A stretch of 52,522 bases of DNA from Welwitschia mirabilis (GCA_051453625.1 JBOZIK010000001.1:81797138-81849659); one strand, 5' to 3'. Numbered from the stretch's first letter, positions 31,100 to 43,530 are shown. Notes: generated from the sequence alone by a model not told the origin. Program-made: numbers and translations.

Positions 31100-32900
31100 C
31101 TTATAGGAAATCTAATCCATCCATCTCAAGTTCACATTCTTTAAACTCATACAAGATATCCAATTAGATTTAATTTGATTTTTCCATATTATTTCCATTT
31201 GTGAACAACACAAAAAGAGCTAGTAACTCATTGCTAAATAACTAATATACTAAGTACCATTTTCTACATTGTTGCTATCATCATTTCTATCCTTAATGAT
31301 AGAGGTTTAAATAATATATGAGGAAGGTGATATCGTGGAGGTGTATGTCATTTCTATAATGGTCACTGCGATGTCTTATCATGGCCTTAAGAGATCTAAC
31401 TCCTCATACATGAGTATAACTAAGGAGTAATGGATGTGATAAATAAGCTAGAAGTAGTAATCTTAACAAAAGTAGAAGCTGAGGATGGAGTGGTGCTAAG
31501 AGGTGGAGCATGAATTAAAAAAGTAAGAGGTGGTGATAAAGATGGAAGACAAGGTGGTGAAGGTATATAAGTTATTGATGGATGCTACATGTAATGGTGA
31601 ATAAGTATGTTATCATAATACCTATGAAAGATAAGGGGATCATCATTAGAGCTCTAAAAATCCACTTATTTCTTCTCCTATGCCTATGCTAGAGCATGTG
31701 ATAGAGTCTGATGCTTCTCTTATGCCTATTCTAGACCTAGTTTTTTCTTTGAAGGTTTGACTCCTCCTTTATAAATACTAATGAATTAAAATCCTTGGCT
31801 CTACTTAAATCATAGCTTATAGTTACAGTGTAGGAGGTGCTTCTACATCAAACTCCTTCTCTAAATCAAACCAAGTGGAAGTTACTATGGATTCTTAACT
31901 ACTTGTTAGTGCCTCTCCTTTATCAGCTCTATACTAGTACTTCTTTAATCTCAAGAGATTTTTTCTAATTTTACTTGCTAGTTTTTAAATTTCCTTGAGA
32001 CCCTTCTTGATTAATGAGGAAATGTAAGCAGTTATATTATAAGAGTACTAAAATTATGCCTTAGAAGATCTTCTATTTATGCCTTCACCTATAGGTATTA
32101 GAGCTCACCACTTTTCATGAAACTCTAAAAGTAGGCTTTTGGGATGAATGAGATTATTCTATAGAACTATGATGTTAGCACCACTAATTATCAAGATAAT
32201 CAAATAAGGTTAACTCAATGTCTACTATTTTCAAAAACTTTTAATGATATACATGCATAATATGAATCCAAGATCAACTTTAATCCCTGTGAGAAGGTAG
32301 TGGACCATAAGAATGTACATGAGATTGTAATAGGTATAGCTAATTCCATAAACTAGTATATTATAAAATGTAATCAAGCTCAAAATGGATGCATCAAGTA
32401 CCATGTCTTTGCATTCCACATTCTTATAAAAATTTATCTTTAAATGTCCAAAAGGAATATTTCTTAATAAAAGACATGAAATATTAAGATAATGATATGT
32501 GAAAATATCCTTAAAGTAATTCATGTATAACTTAAAAAAGCTCTAAATCATTTATGCTAAGCATATAATTAATAAAACTAGATGTAAGAAAGAGAGAAGT
32601 ACCTCTTATTTAAGTCTAGAAAGTGCCAATGATATTATCTACTTCATGAATGTTGGCATATAACTCTTGAATGATAGTGTTTCAAGTGCTCTACTCTAAT
32701 CAAACTATCATATCCTAATCAAAATAACATAAGTAAGAAAGGATTTAATCTTTCCTATGCTTTTAAAAGACAGTAGTCCTTTGTATTATAATTAAGTTCT
32801 TGAGCTACTTTTAAAATGTTTTGTAACTAATTTGTGGTAAAACTATCATTCATATTGAGATATGTATGTTCAGTGACATGTTCCTTTGCTTTTAAGACAT
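31100..32900 (-). pseudogene. Env-like third region of element S, decayed
   Basis: Lies between RNase H and the 3' LTR, where Sireviruses carry an extra env-like gene. A 97-residue open frame (32231-32524) has YYNLMYILMVHYLL followed by KVDLGFILCMYI, resembling the pattern seen in plant env-like/transposon proteins. Downstream, about 31480-31570, the minus strand is Pro/Ser/Thr-rich (PPLSTTPSSAST), as in their C-terminal part. The similarity is weak and the assignment rests largely on position. Other products cannot be excluded. Confidence 0.45.
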
Positions 32901-33680
32901 TAAAGAATTCTCTCCTCATCATTTTAAAAGTAAAATCTAAAATAATTAAACTCTAATAAGTAAATGTGAAAAAACTAACATAAAAGAGCATCTATAAAAG
33001 AAAAGAGCATATAATTTATTGATTATAAATACTTCTTCTAAATTAAAGACTTCTATGCTAAGAGATATAAGAAAAATAAAGTTATAAAGGACTTTAATAG
33101 AGATATCTACTAAGTGAAGGATTGCGAATAAGGGATAATGATTCCTTTCCTAAATAAAAAGGGTAAAAATCCCTCATTTTGGTGTGTATTTTATTTTTAA
33201 ATTTAATATGTAAAAGACATTAACTACTTGGAAGATGTCTAAAATGGTGAAAGTAGACATCTATTACTTTTAAAGATATCTTCTAATAAGAAATTTTAAT
33301 GGTTACCTATGCATTATAAAGATATATACATACTTAAAACATATATTTTAAAAAATAAAAACTTAAAAAAAAATAATACATGACCTTTAAAAACATTTGA
33401 TATACCAAAGACATTTGCTCAAAATACATTTACAAATAGATATGTCTCCAAGATAGATAACATATTTCTTGCAAAATAGAAACTTTAGAGTTTTTTATAA
33501 CTAATATTAAGATTATACTATTACATGTTGAAAAAATGATAAAGCAACATGTACAAGATATACTAGTCTGTGTGCTAGCTAGTATCTTACCTGATAATGT
33601 ACTAAAGTGGAGAGTTGAGATTTTTAGAGTGATTACCTAGTAACTTACCTAATTGAAAGAGGCTCAATCCCTATGTTTTT
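32901..33680 (-). other. Non-coding spacer of element S
   Basis: AT-rich with repeated agatgtct/agatatct pieces. No readable domain. It lies between the end of pol and the env-like region. Confidence 0.4.
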
Positions 33681-33689
33681 GCATAATTT

Positions 33690-34300
33690 GGTAAACCTAT
33701 CACCATTTGGTGGTTTAGTAAAGACATAACCAAGTTAATCATTAGTATTAATGTATTCCAACATGATGTCTTTGTTTTGTATAAGGTTTATGAGGAAATG
33801 ATTTCTAATCTTCAAATGTTTGATTTTTGAATGCTAAATTAGATTCTTCATAATGTTGATAGTACTTTTATTATCACAATAAATGGAAATTCTTTCCATG
33901 ATTAGTATAAAGTCTTTTAAAGTTACTTCATCTAAAGTAACTAAACACAATAACTTGTAGCACTAATGCATTCAGTGTTACTAGTTGAGAGGGTAGTTGA
34001 ATTTTACATTTTGCTAAGATAATAAAACATTACCCAAGTAAAAAGGAATTTCCACTAGTAATTCTTTTATTATCTTTAGAACCTGCTTAGTCTATATCAT
34101 AATATCCAACTAGATTAAGGCAAGAGATCTTTAAATATTAAAGACACCACTTAACAGTATCTATTAAATGGTAAAATATTCTTTTAACTTTGATAAGATG
34201 TACTTCTCTAGGATAAATCTAATAACAAGTAGAAATTCCTATATTGAAAATGGTATCAGACCTATTAATAGTAAGATATAATGAACTACCAATCATACCT
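33690..34300 (-). pseudogene. RNase H domain of element S (Ty1/copia)
   Basis: Minus strand order: SIVGSLLYLT (about 34290), VKRIFYHLIDTV, LVGYYDID, then TEC-ISATSYCV in place of STEAEYIAA, YCDNKSTINIMKN, KIKHLKIRNHFL, YVFTKPP and DRFTKL. This matches copia RNase H (GSLLYLTA, D-x-DWAG, STEAEY, CDN-x-SAI-x-L, HSRTKHI, D-x-FTKPL). Stops occur at several points, including the D-x-D-W region. Confidence 0.9.
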
Positions 34301-35060
34301 TTGTATAGCTTTTGGTTAATATTCTTACCATATTTATCCTTATTTACATGTGTTTTTTGACTTATTGGAATATATTTAGCTTTGTAATCCTATAACCTAC
34401 AATGGCCAGTAAATTTTTAATATATTTATTTTTAGAAACAAATGTACCTTGCTTGTGTTACATTACTATAAGTCCTAAGAAGTTATTCATTTCTTCCATG
34501 AGACTCATCTCAAATTCCTCTTGTATAATCTTAACAAAACGTTTTATATAATAATTCATTAATAGCATAAAAAATGATATCATCCAAATAGATTTATATA
34601 ATAGTATTATCATTACCATCTATTGTAATAAATAGTGTACTATCATATGTACAAATTTTAAATCCATTTTCTATTAGATGTACTAAGAGTTTTTCATATC
34701 AATCTCTAAGTACTTACTTAAGATAATAGAGAGCATTTTTTAGTCTATAAAAATAATATAATTTTTAATAGTTAGTAAAACATTTAGGTTAGTTAATTTA
34801 TACCTCCTCTTTAAGTGCTCCATCTATAAATGCAATTTTGACATCCATCTAATAGAGTCAAAATTATTTAATAAATGTAAAGGCTAACAACATTCTTATA
34901 AGCTTTATACATGCTACTTGTATAAAGGCTTATTCAAATTTTATGCTTTCTTATTATTAGTATCCTTTAGATACTAGACTTTCTTTATTTATAATAACAT
35001 TATTGTTTTCATTTGTTTTATTTCTTAAGATCCATTTGACGTCTATTAAATGGTCTTAGA
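34301..35060 (-). pseudogene. Reverse transcriptase of element S (Ty1/copia)
   Basis: Minus strand: KWILRNKTNEN, LVSKGY, LLAFTFIK, MDVKIAFIDGALKEEV, DSTLFI, IYLDDIIFYAINE, EFEMSLMEEMNNFLGL, KYIKNLL. These are the copia RT blocks in the right order, with the catalytic Y-x-DD visible as YLDD. The E-F-E-M-S-M-M-G-E-L-x-[FY]-FLGLQ-type block is typical of plant copia. It is interrupted by stops and small shifts. Confidence 0.92.
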
Positions 35061-35394
35061 CTCAGTTGTCATACATCAAACTTTTTAAACTAATTAAGTT
35101 TCTTGTACATTAATAGCATCTAATGCTTATCAATTCATGCTTTACTTAGAGATTTAAATCTTACTTATGAGATATATGCTAAAAATTCATAACATTTCTT
35201 AGCATGGCTTCAATTTTAAACACTACCATGTGTAACACCTATGATGTTTCTTGTGGAATAACTTCTCTTTAGTATAATCATATTTGAGGATATTTCTTTA
35301 TTAGTTTCTTCTTTTTCTCTTTCTTATTATTTGATTATGATTAATAATTACTAGATAATTGTTCAAACTATATGGAAATATAGTTATCTTACAC

Positions 35395-36200
35395 TTAAAT
35401 AAAATTTGAATCACAAATAAAATTTGAGTCAGTATCATCTATTTTAACATTTATAGTTTCATTTACCACACAAGTTCTATTGTTGAACACTTGGTAGGAT
35501 TTGCTGACCATGGAGTAACCCAAAAAAATTCCATTGTCAACTTTGTAATTGAATTTTCTTAGCTTATTATTTTTATTTAACATGAAACATTTTTAACCAA
35601 ATACATGAAAATAACTTATCAAGGGTGTTTCTTACCAAACCATAGTTTGTATGACGTTTTAAAAGTAAAGAATCTTACTAGAATGTAGTTGAAAACATAG
35701 CATGCAATGTTAATGGATTCTATTCAAAAATTATATGGAACCTTATGATTATGCATCATTATTCTTATCATTTCATTTGGAACATTATTCTTTCTTTTAG
35801 TAATTCTATTCTATTATGTAATTCTTGGTGTAGAGAATTCGTGAAGGATACCAGACTATTCACAAAAGTCTCTAAATCTTGTATTTTTAAATTTTCTACT
35901 ATTATCACTTCCTATTATCTTCATCTTATATCCCTTTTAGTTCTATAACCTAATATGAGAGTTAGAGAAAATATCACATGCCTCATCCTTATGTGTAAGA
36001 AAGGCTACTCATGTGAAATGAGAGTAATCATCAGTAATAGTTAGGTAACATCTTTTCTTATAAATACTTTTAGTAGCAAATGAATCAATACTATTAAGAT
36101 GAAAAAGATCTAAGGGACTTTTAGTAGTGATAGATGTTTTCTTATCAAACTTTACCCTTATTTTCTTTCCTTTCTAACATGCCTCACAATCCTGATTATC
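35395..36200 (-). pseudogene. Integrase of element S (Ty1/copia)
   Basis: Minus strand: KSPLDLFHLNSIDS, LTITDDYSHFT, FLTHKDEA, GSDNSRKFKN, FRDFCE, HEFSTP, NEMIRIMM, ESINIACYVFN, TSYKLWFGKK, then the open 62-residue piece at 35395-35583 with GIFLGYSMVSKSYQVFN and RTCVVNETINV. This is the copia integrase core plus its C-terminal GFLGY-x-x-x-SK-x-Y-x-V-x-N block. The acidic residues of DDYS and SDN survive. The Q-N-G-x-x-E-R-K-N block is damaged. Confidence 0.9.
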
Positions 36201-37740
36201 AAATATTTACAACCTAGTAACTCTTCTTATTATATCTTTTGAAGATAAGATTTTTAGTAAGTATTTTTTCATGTGCTTAAGATTTCTATTCCATAGCTTT
36301 CTTTTACTTGTAGTGCTTAATAGACACTTAGTTCCCTTGTTAGAAATATCTTATAAAGTAGTAATATAAATTTTAGTTTTTTCTAAATTTAGCAAATAAT
36401 ACCTTGTTTGAATTATATTCTTTGATAATGCAATCATCTTTCCTAAAAAGTACAGAAAAGTTTTCATTATACAAATAACTAATACTTATAATATTATCTT
36501 ATAACATTTTTACAAACAAAACATCTTTTACTAGGTAGATTACTTTCTTTAATGGTTTTGATACCTCTAATTAGAGCCTCTGTATTATCATTAAAAATGA
36601 GTACTTTGTTGTCTTACTCTATTAGGATGTAAAAAGGAATTTGTCTCTAGTAATATTGCTTGAATGCTCACTGTCAACATATCAGACATGTTCCTTTATG
36701 GATTATAATGCAATTTAAGCTAAGAGAAGTAGTCTTATTTTGAAAATCCATAACTACTATAATACCTAATGTTTAATTTAACATGACTTAAACTAATAAT
36801 TACCACATTTATAGCAATAGTAATAGATAATATTATTAGTGTAAACTATATGCTTATTCATTAACTTATAGTTGCATTTGTTGAATAATGATGCTGAAGT
36901 ACTAGTGAAGGATTTATTATGGCCTAAGCCACTTTTCTCATTTTGACTTTTACATTGTCCAGACATGATGTTTAAGATCTTATTCCCTTTCATAAACTTC
37001 TCATTAATTCTTTTAGTATCAAGTTCTTATCTAACATTCTTAAATTCATAAATCAACTTACTAATCTTAGCTTTAAGAACTGACTTCTTAAATGATAATA
37101 TATTATAAGAACATTTTTAATGTTCATATTCTAATTCACAACAATGGAGCATTTCTTTTTTAATTTTATGATATACCTTTTGAAACTTAATGAACTCTTC
37201 AAAAATAAATTCATACCTATCTTAAAGTTTCATATCTGTTTCATCTTTACTTTTTGATTTAGATCCTTCTTTTTTCTTCTTTATTATTATTTTGAATATG
37301 TACAATGGCTATGTAAGATGGATGAACTCCTTGAGAATTAGAGGTCTCTACTTTAGTTGCATCTTCATCATCATCCTAGGTTGTGAAGAAAGATATTTTT
37401 TGCTTGGGTTCTTTCTTTTATGCTTTTTCTTAAAATTCGTTAGATCTAGGACATTTTGAGGCTATGTGTTCTCATCCTCTACAAACCTAAAATTCTAACT
37501 TTTAAATACTATCCTTAGAAGAAAATGAATAGCTACTAGGAGATTTACCTTTAGGCTTAACTCTAGTTTGAAATATAAATCATTTTTGATAGTTCTCATT
37601 CCTATTATTCTTTCATTAAAAAAACTTTATGATAAGAATGAGTTCTTTGTCCATATCATCTTCAAATTTATCACCACTTGATACTTGTTTACATACAAAC
37701 ATCAACAATCTAACGAAGTATAACTAATTAATTTAGCATA
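36201..37740 (-). pseudogene. Gag C-terminus and gag-pol junction of element S
   Basis: The zinc knuckle lies at 37451-37483 on the minus strand: CRGxEHIASKC keeps C-x4-H-x4-C, with the first Cys lost. Downstream, the 66-residue open frame 36793-36993 contains EKSGLGHNKS, the S-G-L-G-[FY] motif common in plant copia gag, and later YYCYKCGNY, a second cysteine-rich site. Upstream, DDMDKELILI precedes the knuckle as in related gags. A protease motif was not clearly recovered. Confidence 0.75.
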
Positions 37741-37940
37741 GTAAAAAATTATTAATTTATTGATTTATCATAGAATAATGTCTTATATCCTTTTTATTAT
37801 TTTTTCATGTACATATGGATTTTTTCATCACACTAGTAGATCTATTATTTTCTTATTAAAAACACTGTCAAAGTTGAAGGATTTTTAGCAATAAACACTG
37901 GCGTCATCAACCAGGAATACTGGTGATGTTGATCTTCTAA
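37741..37940. other. Unassigned stretch between S gag and element C
   Basis: No gag match is readable here. It contains a small bulged inverted repeat at about 37908-37933 (catcaaccag / ctggtgatg). It may be degraded gag or filler at the insertion site. Confidence 0.3.
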
Positions 37941-39161
37941 TGTAGACTATTAAAAAATCCATATGCCTAAAATATTTTAATTAATTAATTAAATTAAACT
38001 TATGAAAAATTGAAAATGATCTAAAATAAATCTTCAAGCCTGACATCACTTGATAGAAGTACAAAATGACACATCACAGTGATATGTGGTGTAATAGGGA
38101 TGATCAAATGGAAGATGAATAATATGACATCTATTTGCAGAATCATTAGTAGTCATAATATACATCATCACCATGTTTTCATAAGAAGATAAACAATCTT
38201 TCCTTGATATTACATGTCAAATTTTTATAACTGTCTCCTTAAGCAACCAGCTAATATAACCATTCTTTGTTGTAACTACCCATCTAGTACATAATAACAA
38301 TAGCTAATGTAATCATGATAAATATTTTTAAGCCTTTTTTCATCTATAAAAGCACCTTGAGTACCATTAAAAATATATTTTATTTATATTATTATGGGAA
38401 AAACTTGGAGGACAGGATGTTATGGTGTTTTGATTACCTTTTTTTGGGGGTGAAATAAACCAAGGCTAGTTAAGGAGTTCTTCTTCTTTTTCTTTTTTTT
38501 ATTTGACATAATGCTTCATTATTTAGGCTTAATACAAGAATTATTTTAAACCCTTTCATTATTATTATAAATTTCATTTAATATTAGTAATATTTAGGTA
38601 GGACTAGTTATTAAGTAAGCTTCATTCTTTTATTATTATTATATAGAAATAGGCATTAGTAATATTTCGATGAATCGTATTTAATTATCAAGTTATTTCA
38701 TAAAGTGGGAGTTATTTAAAGTTACTTTTTGCCTATTTTAGCTACTATAGTTTAATGGATCTTATGCACATTCGTTAATACTTTTCATATTTATAAAGGA
38801 TTATAAAGGATTAATTGGACTAAATAACTCACTAACACTAATGTGGTACATGAGGTTATGCCTCCATGCTAAGCCTTAAAGACTTGATAATTTAGGTTAT
38901 TTTTTTAGGATATAAAAATCATTAGAGAAAGGTGTAGTGAAGGACAAATATATTATATCCTTGGAGCATTCTTATTCCCTTATATCATCCAGCAAAGATC
39001 CTGTTTTTTAAAACTTTTGATTTTTATGTTATTTTTAGTTTTATTATAATATATACTAATCTTACATCTTTGATTAAATTAAGACATATATCCATATGAA
39101 AAAATGATAATAAGTATTTCACTTTATTAAATCTTGTTTACTATTATGCTAGAATATATTT
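37941..39161 (+). repeat. 5' LTR of element C
   Basis: About 1.22 kb, the same length as the B LTRs, starting TGTAGACTATTAAAAAATCC. Similarity to B is patchy but collinear: gtgatatgtg block, taatgtaatca-type block, TATAAAAG at 38345-38352, ggctagttaaggagttcttc versus gcttgagtagttctac, and the final taatacaag block. It is a diverged subfamily. Confidence 0.6.
38345..38352 (+). promoter_or_regulatory. TATA box of element C LTR
   Basis: TATAAAAG at the place equivalent to 3190-3197 in B. Confidence 0.5.
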
Positions 39162-39179
39162 TAGCATCCTTGATGGGGA
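39162..39179 (+). other. Probable tRNA-Asp primer binding site of element C
   Basis: TAGCATCCTTGATGGGGA keeps the GGGGA end and the general spacing of TGGCGCCGTTGCCGGGGA, with mostly transition differences and two transversions. Supported by its place at the end of the LTR. Confidence 0.55.
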
Positions 39180-42100
39180 TACTAGCATGGTGACTTTCAA
39201 GAGTGCATAATTTTCTTCTTCTAATTTTTTTCAATTAGTTTTTATTTTTTCCGTAGTGGGTACTAGTTTATTTTTATTAATTCCTAAACTAATCCTTTTT
39301 GTTTTTCTTTTGAGTTTCATTTTTTTCTCTTCTAGTAGTAGCTGCTAGTTCATTTTTAGTAAATCTTAACTGGTCCAAATTGCTAAGTTTAGTTTTATTT
39401 TATAGTGATTTAAAATTCATTTGTACATCTGATATTTCATGTTAAAGATCTAACTACTTTCTTATAGATGTAATCAAACCTTAGATTATGGATTAAAAAA
39501 AACTAAATTATAATAAATTATTTTGTATTTCTAGATTTTTGCAAATTTTCATAAATGTTTTAATTCTAATTTAGTTTTATTCTTGTTAATAATTTTTAGA
39601 AAATTAGAAACATTTAGATTTGTTTTTCAAGGATCCAAAGTCTTAAGATATAGTCATTTCAAATTTCTGTTAGAAATTTTTTAGACCGTATAATCTAAAA
39701 CCTTTTATATGAATCAAATGAATTCTTTCTATTTCTTTCTAAACATATTTTCTTTAAATCATCAATGTTGCCACTTGTCTTAACTAGTGCTACTAGCTTT
39801 CCTACATTAAATATCATGAAACTTTGACAAATACCTTCTGTAAACTCTGTAAACTAGTTTAACATATATGCCTCCTTTGAAACTACAAAAAATTATTAAA
39901 ACATAAAATTTTAGGTAAAATCATAATCCTTTTTATGAAACTTAGAAATGAATTGGACATTTAATATACTCTAAACATCTTCTAATTCAAGACCTATCTA
40001 CCCCTATAGTTTCGAATATCATAAATAATCCAAATGCACTATAGGAGACTTTATTAAGTGTAGATAAAACTTTGAAAAGTATCCTCAACCTTATCTATAC
40101 ATAGATCAGCCTTCTTTTAAATTTGAATTTAAACATTCCTATTATGAATTAAGAGAGTTTGATCTTATGCCTTTCTTTATTCCTCGTGATCCTTAATCTT
40201 GATCATTCTTTTCATACCCTTCATCTTATTACATCTAATAATCCACCTTACATTCCTTCAAAGATATTTTTTAAAGATTTTGAAAAGATGTTTTTGAGTC
40301 TACCTCTAATATACTTGAATTCCATTCTCACTCCTTGGAGGAAATGACTAATAAAACCAAGGAAAAAATTGATTAAATCCTTTAAAAATAGTTCAAACCA
40401 ATGATCAAATCCATAGGGCTTTTAACCAATAATAAAATGAAGAAAACCTTCTTATAATCCTTGAAACTACAAAACTTAAAAACTTTAAAAGGGATTAATT
40501 ACAGTAGAATCAATGAAAACCCAATCACATCCCTTAGGAATATGGAATAAACCATTAGAGAAAATCATGATAAAACCTATGAATAAAACCAAGAGAACCT
40601 TGAGTTTCATTATGCCTTAGAGAATCATCTATTAGATCCATCTAGATTATACTTTGGAGTAGGATTACATAAATTTGATGATGAAGAATCAATGGAGAGT
40701 AAGTAACCATTTGAGAAAGAGGGTGAATTAGAGAGTTATACATTAGAGGACAAATCAATATATGATATTAATGAAGTAGAAAACATTAAAAATGAACTTA
40801 CTTTTGAATCACAATCTTTATCACCTATGCAACCTCATGAGAAAGAATCTCTTAAAAACTTTAATTAAAAGAATAACATTAACTAAGAGACTATTCATAA
40901 TCCAACCCTTTCTCAACAGACTCTTAAGTCAGGTATGTCACTCTTTTTTAAGAAAAACTTAAACCTAAATGATGAAGACAAATCCTCTATACCTTTGAAA
41001 CCATCTTTGAATATTTATCTCAATGATTACTCACATTATCTAATGGCTTCTAGTTTACATTTATCTTAAGGCCAAAATGATGTCTTGCATGAATTATTAA
41101 GTAAATAGAAATAAGCTAAAGATTGAATAATTACTAATTTTAAACTAATTTATTTTATTGCTATTATTAATATTCTTTAGGTTTTATAAATTAATGTATA
41201 AATGTTTATAAGGATTCTCTCTCATTTTTTGCTACATTGAAAAATTTTTAGCTCTTTTTATTATTTCAAATTATTTTTTTTTTCATGTCAATTTTTCTTT
41301 TAGAATAGATCTTGGTTTAAAAAAATTGAAAATGCTAAAAAAACGTTTTACTTGGTATCCTTACATGCTTTTAATTGCTCAAGTACTATCACTTGTATAA
41401 TCACTATATTAAACATTTTTCATGTAGGAAATTATAAATTCTACCCCTTACATAGAATAATTCATCACCACCACAAAACTCATTATCCATTCCATCCACT
41501 TTAGCTCCTTCTAATAAATTCTAATAACCACCCTCCCATTCCATCCATCCATAAGTTTCTTATATTATATGATCTTGGTTAATGGCCTTTAAATGAATAA
41601 AAAATTAATAATTGGTTACAATATAATTTCTAACTATGTATAATTTAAGTTTACCTATCATTTTTCAAGAAAAGGTTTTTCTTATTTTCTAGTTAACTTA
41701 TTAAGGTTTAGTTTTACTTAAGGTCTTTTAATTAAAAAAATATGATTAAATTAAGGTAAAATCTACTTTTATGCTAAGTTAATTATTTTCAAAGCATTTT
41801 ATAGGGATAAGATTATCTTGATTAGGATAATGAATTAATAACCCATTCATATGCATCAAAATTTACTAAACATGAGATAGATTAATTAAAATAAAAATGA
41901 AAAATCTCATCTTTAAAATATACATTATTTAATGATAAATTAAAAATTGGGTTTATGTAATTGCATTAGATTTATGGATGCTCACTAGTAAAGTAGCTCT
42001 AATGATTTATTTTATGACATTTATGACTATATGAGGGATATAAACACTCACTACCAATGTAGCACTAACTCCTTCAAAAATCAATACACCTAACTCTAAT

Positions 42101-42690
42101 GAAAGGATATGTTATAACATTAAATACCCAAGTAGATCAAAATGCTTAAGATAAGAAATAAAGCCTGATTATAAAAGGGTGAATTGAAATGAAAATGTGA
42201 AATTGGAAGATACGTTTTGTGATTACTTTTATTAACTTATGTAATTGAATATTTTCTTAACAGATTTTTGATTATCTACAAGTTTACTTAGAGGATATCT
42301 TAATTGTTTAATGTTATGATCCTTTTCAATTTCAAATAAAATTGAGAAATTTTTATTAAATGTAATTATTAGCCTAGGTATTCTTTCTTTTTAACTTATG
42401 AATGTCATTTCATAATAAGATTTTATGTTTTATTTTTGATTGGGTTATAGTGTAATTTTCCATAAATACATTCATCAAAATAATTTTCTAACCATGTAAT
42501 TAAATTATTTAAAAAAGCCTTGTATCAAATTTCCTATCTTTACAACTTTTAAAATAAAGTTTAGTTTTGGTTAGGAGGTATGGCATCCATTTTTATAGAT
42601 TAAAACTTGACTAAAAATTTTTGAAAGTGATATTATTTCTATACTTGAACATTTTTACTTAATCAATTTTTCAATGTTAGTTATTTCTTC
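39180..42690 (+). pseudogene. Internal body of element C: decayed protein-like frame shared with B
   Basis: Collinear with 3880-3951 plus 21891-25300 of B. Around 40080-40860 the plus-strand frames are rich in protein-like text (FKFEFKHSYYELREFDLMPF, LYFGVGLHKFDDEES, SQSLSPMQPHEKES), ending in acidic and Ser/Asn-rich stretches. The open piece 40159-40347 is part of it. No known domain was recognised. The family may encode only a structural or gag-like protein and rely on other elements for enzymes. Confidence 0.5.
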
Positions 42691-43285
42691 ATTATGTTTT
42701 CATTAGTTTTAAAATCAATAGAGTTCTCATTTAGAGCATCATCTTGAATAACATTCATCTTGTATGCTGGTAGAACACTTTGTAAGTTCTTAATTTTCAT
42801 TATATTAAAGTCTCTTAATTCTTGTATGGCTATTGTTTTAGGCATATATTATAAAGTTAGGGATCTAATAATGTTTTAAATTACATTGACCTCTAGAAAA
42901 TTTTACCAATAATACATTTGACATTTACTATGTTAGAGACTATTGTGAAGTACCATATACTTTCTCTTCATTGTTTATCTTTAGGTTTTTAAACTAATTA
43001 GTCTAGATAATTAGCTTCCATCATATATTTCCACTAGAACATTTCATAACTCTTGTGTTATTTTACATTTAGTTATTCTATTGAATTCCTTCATTATAAG
43101 GGCTAAGGAAAGATCATTGTTTACCAGTAAGTTGTACATGAAGGCAATCATTTTTTGATCTTTACATTTTATTCTAGTTTTAAAATTAGATAATGGGTAT
43201 TCTTGTAGCATCTATAATGCTTTGCTAAATCTAAAACATATAAAATTATAATTACACCCCCATACTCATCCTTCGCTAGGCATAG
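42691..43285 (-). pseudogene. Gag N-terminal part of element S
   Basis: Minus strand: GCNYNFICFRFSK near 43240 (G-x-NY-x-x-W-K-x-R), then MYNLLVNN, FNRITKCKITQEL, IYDGS and, near the left end, IAIQELRDFNIMKIKNLQSV. These match the plant copia gag: NAL-x-x-x-E-[FY]-NR-[IV]-S-x-C-x-TAKE-[IV]-WD...EGTS...VTAIQEAKDL-x-x-LSL-x-EL. This links the stretch to the copia pol beyond element C and shows one element split in two. Stops are present. Confidence 0.85.
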
Positions 43286-43323
43286 TATAACATCCTCATT
43301 TTCACATTTGTAAACATCATGCA

Positions 43324-43530
43324 ACTCTGATACCAAAATGTATTTTCCTAAAAATTTTATATTTGAAAAATCTCCAAAAAATTTAATGCTCTGACATCAA
43401 AATGTGACATCCAAAAATTTTATAGTTGTAAATCTTTATTTTTAATGCTCCGAGACAAAAATGTAATACCCCAAAAATACTAGTGTTGAAAACTTTTGAC
43501 TTACTTTGATGCTATGACACCCCGAAATGA
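43324..43530. repeat. Tandem array of a primer-site/LTR-end junction, about 60-bp unit
   Basis: Units begin at about 43324, 43388, 43447 and 43511, each with a variant of ctctgacaccaaaatgtaacacccc followed by aaaaattttatag/gttgaaaa text. The first half is the complement of the tRNA-Met primer site and the second half is the LTR end. The same array is in the other LTR (about 50697-50890), so it existed before that insertion. Confidence 0.65.

Larger units (their letters stand above)
37941..42690 (+). mobile_element. Element C: B-family LTR retrotransposon lacking its 3' LTR
   Basis: 5' LTR (37941-39161), tRNA-Asp-like primer site (39162-39179), then 3.5 kb homologous to the interior of B. At about 42690 it meets copia gag again, without a 3' LTR. 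Copia gag lies on both sides in the same orientation, so C was inserted in S and then lost its right end, or a deletion removed the LTR plus some gag. No target duplication is recognisable. Confidence 0.7.
29782..43285 (-). mobile_element. Element S: Sirevirus-like Ty1/copia retrotransposon, interrupted by element C
   Basis: On the minus strand, from high to low coordinates: gag N-terminal part (42691-43285), [element C], gag C-terminus with zinc knuckle, integrase, RT, RNase H, an env-like tail, a polypurine tract and the 3' LTR (29782-30759). The 5' LTR is not present, because element L begins at 43286 within the first part of gag. The domain order (integrase before RT) proves Ty1/copia. 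The long extra region after RNase H and the catcatcaaaaa-type PPT context suggest the plant Sirevirus lineage. Confidence 0.85.
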
